From positions 1 to 64,000 of the forward strand of contig CAJUIL010000007.1 in NCBI GenBank assembly GCA_910586225.1: a DNA stretch of 64,000 nt. The letters are read 5' to 3'. Under the pieces are notes generated by a model. It searched no databases. It had not been told where the DNA came from and saw only the letters and a program-made list of their open reading frames with translations. The DNA comes from an uncultured Eubacterium sp. (GTDB taxonomy: Bacteria > Bacillota > Clostridia > Lachnospirales > Lachnospiraceae). Positions 41,972-48,917 of the stretch are shown one piece after another. How positions within the stretch are numbered: the first letter of the stretch is position 1; the number at the start of each line of letters is the position of its first letter. The position numbers and the translations under genes are program-made.

Positions 41972-42583
41972 TTATAATACCTGTGGTATGTTATTGTCCC
42001 TATTTACAGACTTTTGTACAATTCTCCGTTTCCTCTTTTCACGGATAAGTGTTGATTTGCTGATTCCTGTCAATTCTTCAACCTGTCTGTAAGAATGGGA
42101 TTGTAACAATTCCATAGCATGATTTAATTTTTTACTATTGTATTTCGGCGGCCTTCCTTCTTTAAAATCCGGCCTCTGTTTCGCTATTGCCTTACCGCCC
42201 TGCGTCCGTTCAATAATCATTGCTCTTTCAAATTCTGCGAATGCAAGCAGGTTCGTGACTATCAAACGTCCCATAGGTGTACTTTCAATCAGCCCCATAT
42301 TTAAAATATGAATCTTTACACCTTTATCCATAAGATGGTCTATATACTCTAACCCCTCTTTAACAGAACGGCAGAAGCGGTCTAACTTGGTTACAATGAC
42401 ATAATCATCTTTTTGCACCTGTTCCAGCATCCTGTTAAATAAAGGCCGTTCTTTTGCGCCGGAATAACTTTCTACAATAATTTCAGCATCTTCATAAAGA
42501 CTATGTATAGCATTAATCTGTTCCTCAATGCTGTTTCCTTCAAGCTGTCCTCTGGTAGATACTCTTGCATATCCGTATTTCAT
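41972..42583 (-). CDS. Small serine recombinase (resolvase/invertase family)
   Basis: 203 residues. The catalytic domain includes YARVSTRGQ (serine 9), IVTKLDRFCRS and TPMGRLIVTNLLAFAEFERAMIIERT. A C-terminal helix-turn-helix (SYRQVEELTGISKSTLIREK) is present. This is the resolvase/invertase length, unlike the large integrase at 25516. It may resolve dimers of the circular form or invert a segment. RBS AAAGGTGAAG. Confidence 0.92.
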   Translation of the reverse strand: MKYGYARVSTRGQLEGNSIEEQINAIHSLYEDAEIIVESYSGAKERPLFNRMLEQVQKDDYVIVTKLDRFCRSVKEGLEYIDHLMDKGVKIHILNMGLIESTPMGRLIVTNLLAFAEFERAMIIERTQGGKAIAKQRPDFKEGRPPKYNSKKLNHAMELLQSHSYRQVEELTGISKSTLIREKRKRRIVQKSVNRDNNIPQVL

Positions 42584-42606
42584 ATTTCTTCACCTTTCTT
42601 ATGGCA

Positions 42607-42630
42607 TAAAAAAAGACTGTTTCCAGCCTT
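42607..42630 (-). terminator. Terminator of radC-like gene
   Basis: On the minus strand AAGGCTG GAAA CAGTCTT (one G-U pair) is followed by TTTTTTT. Confidence 0.75.
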
Positions 42631-42744
42631 AATATAAAATCCATAATTCTAATTTAAAACTTCTGAACATAAGATTTGACACTTCCTGAGACCGCATAAA
42701 AGCGCATTTCATAAAGCATCGCCATAACTTCTAAGTTTTGGTAC

Positions 42745-43236
42745 TTACTCAGTCATATTACCAGCAGAATATTTCTTTTCATTTTCTACAAAACTAAAAT
42801 AATTTTCACGGCCTATAATAATGTGGTCGCAGAATGTAACACCGATTAAACCAGCAGCTTCTTTAATCCGTTTTGTTACATGTATATCCTGTGCTGATGG
42901 TTCTGCGTCACCGCTTGGATGATTATGTACAATGATGATACAGGCTGCTCCGCATAACAACGCCCGTATAAAAATTTCTCTGATTCCAATTAATGACGCA
43001 TTACCTGTGCCATGTGATACTTCAAAAAATGATATGGGTTTTAACTTAGATGTCAGGCAGATTAAATATACATATTCTTCTGCCTTGTCTGAAAGTTTAA
43101 AAACATCATCCATAACTTTTACAACATTTTCAGCCGTTGTTAAACTATCAACACCTGAATAATTTTCTTTAAAATCTCTAACTAAAATATTTTTATAATC
43201 CATATCAAGGACTACACTTGACTGTTGTATTAACAT
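42745..43236 (-). CDS. radC: RadC/JAB-domain protein
   Basis: 163 residues from ATG 43234-43236 (AGGAGA nine bases upstream). The JAMM metalloprotease-like motif HNHPSGDAEPSAQD is intact. Mobile elements often carry such RadC homologues; the role is unclear. The N-terminal helix-hairpin-helix of chromosomal RadC is missing, as is usual for element copies. First complete gene at this end of the element. Confidence 0.88.
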   Translation of the reverse strand: MLIQQSSVVLDMDYKNILVRDFKENYSGVDSLTTAENVVKVMDDVFKLSDKAEEYVYLICLTSKLKPISFFEVSHGTGNASLIGIREIFIRALLCGAACIIIVHNHPSGDAEPSAQDIHVTKRIKEAAGLIGVTFCDHIIIGRENYFSFVENEKKYSAGNMTE

Positions 43237-43271
43237 TTTTCGACTTCTCCTTTTCTCATATTTCACAAAAG

Positions 43272-43423
43272 TTAATCACTTATTTTTATGCCAACGATAA
43301 CATTTGCCTCAATAATTTCAGTATTAATAAATTCGCAATGTCCTCTTTTTACTTGCCGATTATTTTTTTGTTTATAATCAAATGCAAAAACAGGCACGGC
43401 TTCTGGTAAGATGTTCGTACAGG
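43272..43423 (-). other. Stranded C-terminal coding tail of the large serine recombinase
   Basis: Reads, in the frame that would continue the recombinase across the joined core in the circular form, 50 codons beginning S-C-T-N-I-L-P-E-A and ending IVGIKISD then TAA. In the integrated state it is cut off from the gene body (25516-27234) and has no start. The same bases also give the cpaF 5' fragment its 24 foreign residues, in another frame. Confidence 0.75.
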
Positions 43424-44293
43424 ATGCCCAGTGTTCATCGCCTGCAGCATATCCAATGTTTCCGCTCCTCTGCATTCCCCGACAATAATCCTGTCAGGCC
43501 GCATTCGAAGCGACGTACGTATTAAATCCCGGATCGTAATCTCCCGTACTCCTTCCATATTAGCCGCCCGTGTCTCCAGACGGATCAGGTTTGGTACCGA
43601 TCGTATTTGCAGCTCCGCAGAATCCTCGATCGTGATCAGGCGTTCTTGTGCTGGAATAAACGCAGACAGCGCATTTAAAAACGTTGTTTTCCCTGCTCCA
43701 GTTCCGCCGGAAATAAAAATGTTGTACCTTGCCTGTACAAGCAGCTTCAAAAAATCCGCCACCTCCCGCGAAAGCGCTCCTATCCTGAGCAGCTGCGCCA
43801 TTCCCATCGGCTCCTCTGGAAATTTGCGGATCGTGATTGCTGAGCCTTCAATAGCAATCGGCGAAAGCACGATATTAACACGTGAGCCGTCCTTTAGCCG
43901 CGTATCTACGATCGGGCTTGCTTCATTCACAATCTTATTTCCCGCCGCCACAATCTGCTGGATCACATCTTCCAGCTTTTCTTTGGAATAAAAGCGTCTG
44001 TCCCATTGCTGGATACGCCCATCTTTCTCAAAGAAAATACAATCCGGCCCGTTTACCATGATCTCTGTTACTTCCGGATCATCTACCAACTCCTGCAGCA
44101 CATCCAGCTTACGCAGAGAATGATAAATTTCTTTCTGAAACTGTTCCCTTTGGCGCAAAGACATCCCCTGCTTCCTGCTATAATTGCCAACCTCGTTATA
44201 AATCAGCTCCTCCAGCTCTTCATCTCCCGTCTCCCTCGTAAGATCCAGCTTCGTTAAGATCCGCTGCCTCAGCTGCTCCATTTCGTAAGTCAT
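43349..44293 (-). pseudogene. cpaF: 5' part of interrupted cpaF
   Basis: Codes for CpaF/TadA residues 1-290, the pilus motor ATPase of the T2SS-ATPase superfamily, then 24 residues read from the element and a stop. Present: the N-terminal domain (VTEIMVNGPDCIFFEKDGRIQ), Walker A GGTGAGKTTFLNAL, the Asp box, and Walker B-region RIIVGECRGAETLDML. Missing: the His box and everything after AMNTGH. The truncated protein should not drive pilus assembly. ATG with GGGAG site, 54 nt after the TadZ-like gene. Confidence 0.94.
43424..43429. repeat. Attachment core GGGCAT, radC side
   Basis: Second copy of the element core. Host side reads GATGAACACT; element side reads CCTGTACGAACATCTT (minus strand). 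Confidence 0.85.
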
Positions 44294-44346
44294 AGCTGCT
44301 CCCTATCCCCCATTCTATTCAGCATCCCATTTTAAAAACGATATGC

Positions 44347-45378
44347 TTATGCTGTTTCATTTGGGCCATCCTCTGTCAACGCCTGTACCTGCTCTGCAAA
44401 TTCTCCTCCCTGCAGCTGCGTAAGCAGATCGATCCCCTGGACAAAGCCACCACTGTTCATTTGCGGATTGACGTATTTTACCTTTTCCCGCATTCGCTGT
44501 CTTACCTCCTTGTGTAAAAACCATTCAAATTCAGTCTTTCGATGCTTCCCAAACACATTTTCCTTCACTACACAAAAAATCTTGCCGCAGCATTCCATAA
44601 TCTGTCCTGTCGCTCGGTTTAGCGTGCCACAGCACCAGATGATTTTTTTATAGTCTGTCTGCTCCTGCAGCAGCGTCAGCAGACAATCCAGATCCTCTTC
44701 GTGTATTTCATACAGATCCTCCGAATTTTCCGGCGGCAGCACATAGTCAAACTGCTCCGTATAATGCAGGACGCTTTGCAGACACAAGGAAAATCGTTCC
44801 TTCCTCTGTCGAATCCCAAAAATCAGATCGCTGAGATCATTTCCGTCTTTGATCTTAAACAACGGTTTCATTCCTGAAAATTCGGATAGATTCAGATACA
44901 GCGCTTTTGCGGATTTTCCATGCATTGACGCATAGGCCATCGAAAACGGCAGCAACAGCTCATGTCCTCCCGGCGCATAAAACGCTGTCATTTCCAGATC
45001 CACTGTTTTACAGCGGCTAACCAGACTCTTTCTTGCAGTTTGTCCATAAATATGGAATATCTGCCGCATGATCTCTGAACCGCTTTGATAGCGGAAAATA
45101 TATGATACATCGCTTTCATCCTGCTTTTTATTCTTCTCATAATTCCTGTCAGTAGTTAAATAGATCTGTACAAGATATTTTTGTAAATCCTCATTCACTG
45201 TTGTTTCCGTTTCGCAAACCAGAATATCCGGCTGCAGCTTTACAAGATACTCAGATAACTCTTTGATACCGCAGCAGCTTACCACTTCCAAATATTCCGG
45301 TGCATTCTTTCGGATACAGTCTGCCAGCCTTCCCGCATAACGCGTTTCCCCGGCTACTGCCAGTCTTATTTTTCCCAA
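44347..45378 (-). CDS. TadZ/CpaE-like protein without P-loop
   Basis: 343 residues in the position of cpaE/tadZ. A receiver-like N-terminus (IRLAVAGETRYAGRLADCI; LVKLQPDILVCETE) precedes a MinD/ParA-like fold, where YAPGGHELLLPFSMAYA replaces the usual KGGxGKT and no Walker A is left. LYLNLSEFSG keeps the fold. TadZ proteins mark the pole and place the machine. TTG start (45376-45378) after GGGGG, overlapping or abutting the upstream stop. Confidence 0.72.
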   Translation of the reverse strand: MGKIRLAVAGETRYAGRLADCIRKNAPEYLEVVSCCGIKELSEYLVKLQPDILVCETETTVNEDLQKYLVQIYLTTDRNYEKNKKQDESDVSYIFRYQSGSEIMRQIFHIYGQTARKSLVSRCKTVDLEMTAFYAPGGHELLLPFSMAYASMHGKSAKALYLNLSEFSGMKPLFKIKDGNDLSDLIFGIRQRKERFSLCLQSVLHYTEQFDYVLPPENSEDLYEIHEEDLDCLLTLLQEQTDYKKIIWCCGTLNRATGQIMECCGKIFCVVKENVFGKHRKTEFEWFLHKEVRQRMREKVKYVNPQMNSGGFVQGIDLLTQLQGGEFAEQVQALTEDGPNETA

Positions 45379-45912
45379 TCACATTCCCCCTAAATACATG
45401 ACATATCCAACGAGTATCGGTACTGAAAAATGGATATAATTTTGCTTTCCGTCCGATCTATGATCGTACTTTGTTATGGATTTTGTTAACAGAGCTGTTC
45501 TGATATAACCAGATAAATAGAAAAGCCGACTGTACAGATTTCTGTTGCAGATCAAAACCAGACCGGATAATAAAGCCCCCAACAGAAAAGAATAAACAAC
45601 TATCTTTGTTAAATGTTCAAGACCAACACAACTGCTAATTACGGAAAACAATTTGATATCGCCTGCGCCAAGCGCACGCATCAGAAACAATAGATAAAAT
45701 ACAAGAACCGGTAAAGAAATTCTTATCAGAAAATAAATACTCCCATACCAGCCATATTGCACAATATTGTACATATAGCCAAAGCATAATCCAAATCCGA
45801 TCAGCCGGTTACTGATCTTCATCGTCCGTATGTCCATCCACGCCGCTATTGTTAAAAAGCAAAGCAGACAGACCTTTAATAAACTCCCAATGGTATCCCC
45901 CCTCTTTTTCAT
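45379..45912 (-). CDS. Prepilin peptidase, A24 family (first copy)
   Basis: 177 residues with six or so membrane spans. Active-site aspartates in WMDIRTMKIS and LGAGDIKLF. Likely processes the Flp and TadE-like prepilins. The ATG at 45910-45912 lies inside a CATCCG...CGGATG hairpin and lacks a good upstream site, while a GAGGGGGG run sits just inside the gene, so initiation may start a few codons later. Confidence 0.88.
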   Translation of the reverse strand: MKKRGDTIGSLLKVCLLCFLTIAAWMDIRTMKISNRLIGFGLCFGYMYNIVQYGWYGSIYFLIRISLPVLVFYLLFLMRALGAGDIKLFSVISSCVGLEHLTKIVVYSFLLGALLSGLVLICNRNLYSRLFYLSGYIRTALLTKSITKYDHRSDGKQNYIHFSVPILVGYVMYLGGM

Positions 45913-45942
45913 CCGCTGTATCGGATGTATTTTGTAAGATGG

Positions 45943-45971
45943 ATTATACGTGCTTTTTTTCCATTTGTCTA
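45943..45971 (-). promoter_or_regulatory. Promoter of the Tad operon
   Basis: TAGACA (45966-45971), 17-nt spacer, TATAAT (45943-45948), just upstream of the first Tad gene. It is the only good promoter I see for the whole pilus operon. Confidence 0.82.
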
Positions 45972-46007
45972 CCCTTTTTCCATGAAAAAGTCAATTTTGT
46001 GAAATCC

Positions 46008-46280
46008 TTACAACAAGCTGTAAAACAAAATTCCATAAATAAGTGCAAAGCCGCTTGTGCCAAGGCTTCCGATTGTCAAAAGGTTCAGCGGGTTCAATCC
46101 GGCAGAAACCGGGATCCCCTGTTTTTGTAAAAAATCATTCAATAAGGTCATTGCAACGCAGCCCACGATCACACGTACCAGAAGATTCAGCATGATAGCC
46201 GCTTTTTGCTTGAGCATACCAATCAGGAGTACAAGTACACAGATCCCGATCATGATCATAAATCCATTTTCCTGTTTCAT
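46008..46280 (-). CDS. bofA: BofA-family pro-sigma-K processing inhibitor
   Basis: 90 residues, three hydrophobic segments, with the family C-terminus GLNPLNLLTIGSLGTSGFALIYGILF. BofA restrains the SpoIVFB protease in sporulating Bacillus; in clostridia it is found next to a yaaL-like gene as here. Supports a spore-former. Confidence 0.88.
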   Translation of the reverse strand: MKQENGFMIMIGICVLVLLIGMLKQKAAIMLNLLVRVIVGCVAMTLLNDFLQKQGIPVSAGLNPLNLLTIGSLGTSGFALIYGILFYSLL

Positions 46281-46464
46281 ATCGCTTGCAAATATCCTTT
46301 CGGAGCTTCTATTCCTTATAACCTATGCGCCCGTCCAATAAAATAGAACTCATAGATATTTTCTGTTTCCGCAAATGCATATTTTTCCAGAATCCTGCTA
46401 TACTTATACTATTCCTAACGTATCAGCCCGTTCGAATTCGAAACAAAGAAAGCGAGGTAATCCA

Positions 46465-46689
46465 TTGTTTCCATTTATTAAACAAGAAAGCCAGACAGAC
46501 GCAAATTATCAAAACCTGCTGGATAATCTGACGCAAACGATGAACAGTCTGCATCTTGCCTACGAAAATTTCGAAAACGCTACCGACCCAGAGCTTATTG
46601 ACAGCTACATTTATGAAGTAAACGCCATTCAAATGCGATATAAATTTCTGCTCTGCCGCCTGAAATCCTATGAAACCGCAGAGTCATAA
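46465..46689 (+). CDS. YaaL-like DUF2508 protein
   Basis: 74 residues from TTG at 46465-46467, preceded by GAGGT. The frame is open further upstream but without a site. The segment DANYQNLLDNLTQTMNSLHLAYENFENATDPELIDSYIYEVNAIQMRYKFLLCRLK is the DUF2508 pattern. Divergent from bofA, a common pairing, although usually both are on the same strand. Function unknown. Confidence 0.75.
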   Translation: MFPFIKQESQTDANYQNLLDNLTQTMNSLHLAYENFENATDPELIDSYIYEVNAIQMRYKFLLCRLKSYETAES

Positions 46690-46706
46690 ACGCAAATACC
46701 AAGACA

Positions 46707-46740
46707 CAAAAAAGGCTTTCCAGCATTATGCCAGAAAGCC
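46707..46740 (-). terminator. Terminator of the flagellin-FliS operon
   Basis: GGCTTTC and GAAAGCC arms with inner GCAT/ATGC pairing; TTTTTTG follows on the minus strand. Confidence 0.8.
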
Positions 46741-46767
46741 CCATTATCAACCATATAATCCATTATT

Positions 46768-47241
46768 TCAGGCCAAAAACCCCCTCGACGCCTGTATATC
46801 GAGACTCTCATTCAAGTCATGTTTTCCATACGTATACCCTGCGTATACCTGCTGTGCATTCTTCATCAGCGGCCCAGAGGTATCCTGCCTTGCAGCTGCT
46901 TCAAACGCCGCATATAGCCGCCGCAGCATTTTTCGACTCTGCTCCAGCTCCTCCAGCGAATGTCTCATTAACACCTTAGCCAGCTGTCTGCGGTGAAAAT
47001 CATATAACGCATACAGCTGTCCCGCAATCTCATAACGAAAATCAAGCGTCTCCTGAAAGCTTTTTATAACCGCATCCGCATAATGTATGCCGCTTTTCAG
47101 CTTCTCTTTGTCATTTTGCCTAAATGCTTCACAAATATCATCAAAATATACAAACAGCATTTCAAACTTGATCAACACTAATCCACTGCGATTCGCCTGC
47201 GTAATCCTGCGTGTAAAATCCTGCTTCTGCTCCTTTGTCAT
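46768..47241 (-). CDS. FliS-like flagellin export chaperone
   Basis: 157 residues, mostly helical. SGIHYADAVIKSFQETLDFRYEIAGQLYALYDFHRRQLAKVL resembles the FliS core that wraps the flagellin C-terminus. It lies directly after flagellin, which supports the call. The extended C-terminus (QVYAGYTYGKHDLNESL) fits the divergent clostridial FliS group. Confidence 0.75.
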   Translation of the reverse strand: MTKEQKQDFTRRITQANRSGLVLIKFEMLFVYFDDICEAFRQNDKEKLKSGIHYADAVIKSFQETLDFRYEIAGQLYALYDFHRRQLAKVLMRHSLEELEQSRKMLRRLYAAFEAAARQDTSGPLMKNAQQVYAGYTYGKHDLNESLDIQASRGFLA

Positions 47242-47258
47242 AAGCTCCCCGCCTCATT

Positions 47259-48776
47259 TTAGCCCTGCAGCAGTGACAATACCTGCTGAGGAAGATCGTT
47301 CGCCTGTGAAAGTACGGAAATAGATGCCTGTGTAAGCACATTCTTATTCGTATATTCCGTCATTTCCGTCGCCATATCCACATCGCCGAGACGTGAGATC
47401 GCATTTGTCATATTCTCTTCAGATGCATCCAAACTGCCGATCGCATAATCCAAGCGGTTTTCATACGCACCCATTTTGGAACGCGCTGCGGATACCATAC
47501 TGATCGCAACATCCGCCTGGTAAATTCCTTTATCCGCGCCTTTTACCTCTGTAACATTCAGATCGTCAATATACATACTACGTGTATTTAAAACCGGCAC
47601 TCTGACCGCAAGCTCCTGATCCTGATTTGCCCCAATCTGAAGCTGAAGCGTACCAAGATCCGTTGTTTCCATCGTAATTTCTTTGCTCGCCATCGGATTG
47701 CCAGTGTCATCAAGCAATACATCTCCGCGCACATCAAAGCTGATCTCAAATCCGCTCTTGTCTGTAATGATCACGCGATCTCCCTCGCTTTTGATAACTG
47801 CCTGCTTTGTAAAATTTTTATTATCGCTGATACTATTCTCATCAATCTCGATAACCACGTCTTTTCCAGCAATATTCTGCATACCGCCCAATCCCAGAAG
47901 ATTGCTCAGATTCGGGTTTGTACACTCGATCGACACCTTATCCGGGCCGAAATCCTTGGAAATAAATGCAAGCGTATTCTGGAATGAGGTATATGGTATC
48001 TCATTAAAGCCCTGCTTATCCAAATTCGTTGTATCCAGTGGATTTTGCACACCATCTGTCGCTATTACATTTACCCTGCCTTTTTCTGCGGCTTTCCGTA
48101 TCGCTTCGTATACCTCTGTCGGCGTCATTCCTTCACTGATCTCCGCTGTCGCGCCGTTAATGGTAATCTTTCCAGCCTGCGTAGCCGTAACCGCTGGTGC
48201 GTTTGTTCCTCCGCCTGTTAATACAACATCATGAGACGGCGCCTGCGTAACTAACATATTATAAAAATTTTCCTGCACTTCATCGGAAATGATTATATTG
48301 TTGATCTTATCAAACATACTGTTTCCAGCCGTATCCGTCACATAAGTCCTGCGGTCTAACGTACCGTCCAGCAGATTATGTCCGTTAAACTCCGTATCCG
48401 AAGAAATCCGGTCGACCTCCTTTTTCAGCTGCTCGATTTCTTTCTGGATCGCTTCCAGATCCTCTGGCGTATTTGTCCCGTTTGCAGCCTGCACACAAAG
48501 CTCTCTCATACGCTGTAATACTTCCGTCATCTGCCCAATGGCATCATCCACGGTTTCTACCATGCTGGAACCGTCCGTTGCGTTTAATGACGCCCGATTT
48601 AACGCATTGATCTGGGCCTGCATCTTAAAAGAAATTGCCATTCCCGAAGGATTATCCTTGGCATTATTAAATTTCAGTCCTGAAGAAAGCCTTTCCACAG
48701 AAGCCGATAAGCTATTTTCATTGCGAAGCAGCTGGTCATTTGCAATAACCGCCGATATGTTCTGATTAATTCTCAT
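47259..48776 (-). CDS. Flagellin
   Basis: 505 residues. Conserved N-terminal D0/D1 (INQNISAVIANDQLLRNENSLSASVERLSSGLKFN) and C-terminal D1/D0 (ENRLDYAIGSLDASEENMTNAISRLGDVDMATEMTEYTNKNVLTQASISVLSQAN) flank a variable middle exposed on the filament. Exported through the flagellar system. No clean sigma-28 promoter is visible in the 140 nt upstream. Followed by the FliS-like gene. Confidence 0.96.
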   Translation of the reverse strand: MRINQNISAVIANDQLLRNENSLSASVERLSSGLKFNNAKDNPSGMAISFKMQAQINALNRASLNATDGSSMVETVDDAIGQMTEVLQRMRELCVQAANGTNTPEDLEAIQKEIEQLKKEVDRISSDTEFNGHNLLDGTLDRRTYVTDTAGNSMFDKINNIIISDEVQENFYNMLVTQAPSHDVVLTGGGTNAPAVTATQAGKITINGATAEISEGMTPTEVYEAIRKAAEKGRVNVIATDGVQNPLDTTNLDKQGFNEIPYTSFQNTLAFISKDFGPDKVSIECTNPNLSNLLGLGGMQNIAGKDVVIEIDENSISDNKNFTKQAVIKSEGDRVIITDKSGFEISFDVRGDVLLDDTGNPMASKEITMETTDLGTLQLQIGANQDQELAVRVPVLNTRSMYIDDLNVTEVKGADKGIYQADVAISMVSAARSKMGAYENRLDYAIGSLDASEENMTNAISRLGDVDMATEMTEYTNKNVLTQASISVLSQANDLPQQVLSLLQG

Positions 48777-48917
48777 CCTGTATCCCTCTCTCTGATTGAA
48801 TAATAACAGCGTGCTGTTCTATGATTACTTGAGCTATGACATTTATTTCGGCAGAATCCGGCCATTCCATAACGGAAAGCATAAAAATTTCACATTTTAG
48901 CTGTATCGCCCATTCCA

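Larger units (their letters stand above)
25518..43429 (-). mobile_element. Integrative element inserted in cpaF (about 17.9 kb)
   Basis: Bounded by GGGCAT at both ends; excision would release a 17,906-bp circle and leave one core. Content in reading order on the minus strand: stranded recombinase tail, radC, small serine recombinase, hypothetical genes, AAA+ module, HNH, DUF5688 remnant, ardC, yqaJ, recombination partner, Rep-like gene, small protein, pseudo-resolvase and large serine recombinase. The XRE regulator alone is on the plus strand. No capsid, terminase, portal, relaxase or secretion genes are seen, so it is neither a full prophage nor a self-conjugating element. It may be mobilisable, a satellite, or a domesticated switch. 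Confidence 0.93.

Noticed and set aside
25518..43429. Element as a complete prophage or as an integrative conjugative element
   Set aside because: No terminase, portal, capsid, tail, lysis, relaxase, coupling protein or type IV secretion genes are visible in 17.9 kb.
48785..48860. 37-codon frame overlapping the flagellin start (begins MLSVMEWPDSAE)
   Set aside because: No ribosome-binding site and no recognisable feature; probably chance.
48777..48917. Sigma-28 promoter upstream of flagellin
   Set aside because: I looked for TAAA-N15-GCCGATAA-like boxes and found only poor matches; transcription may start further upstream.
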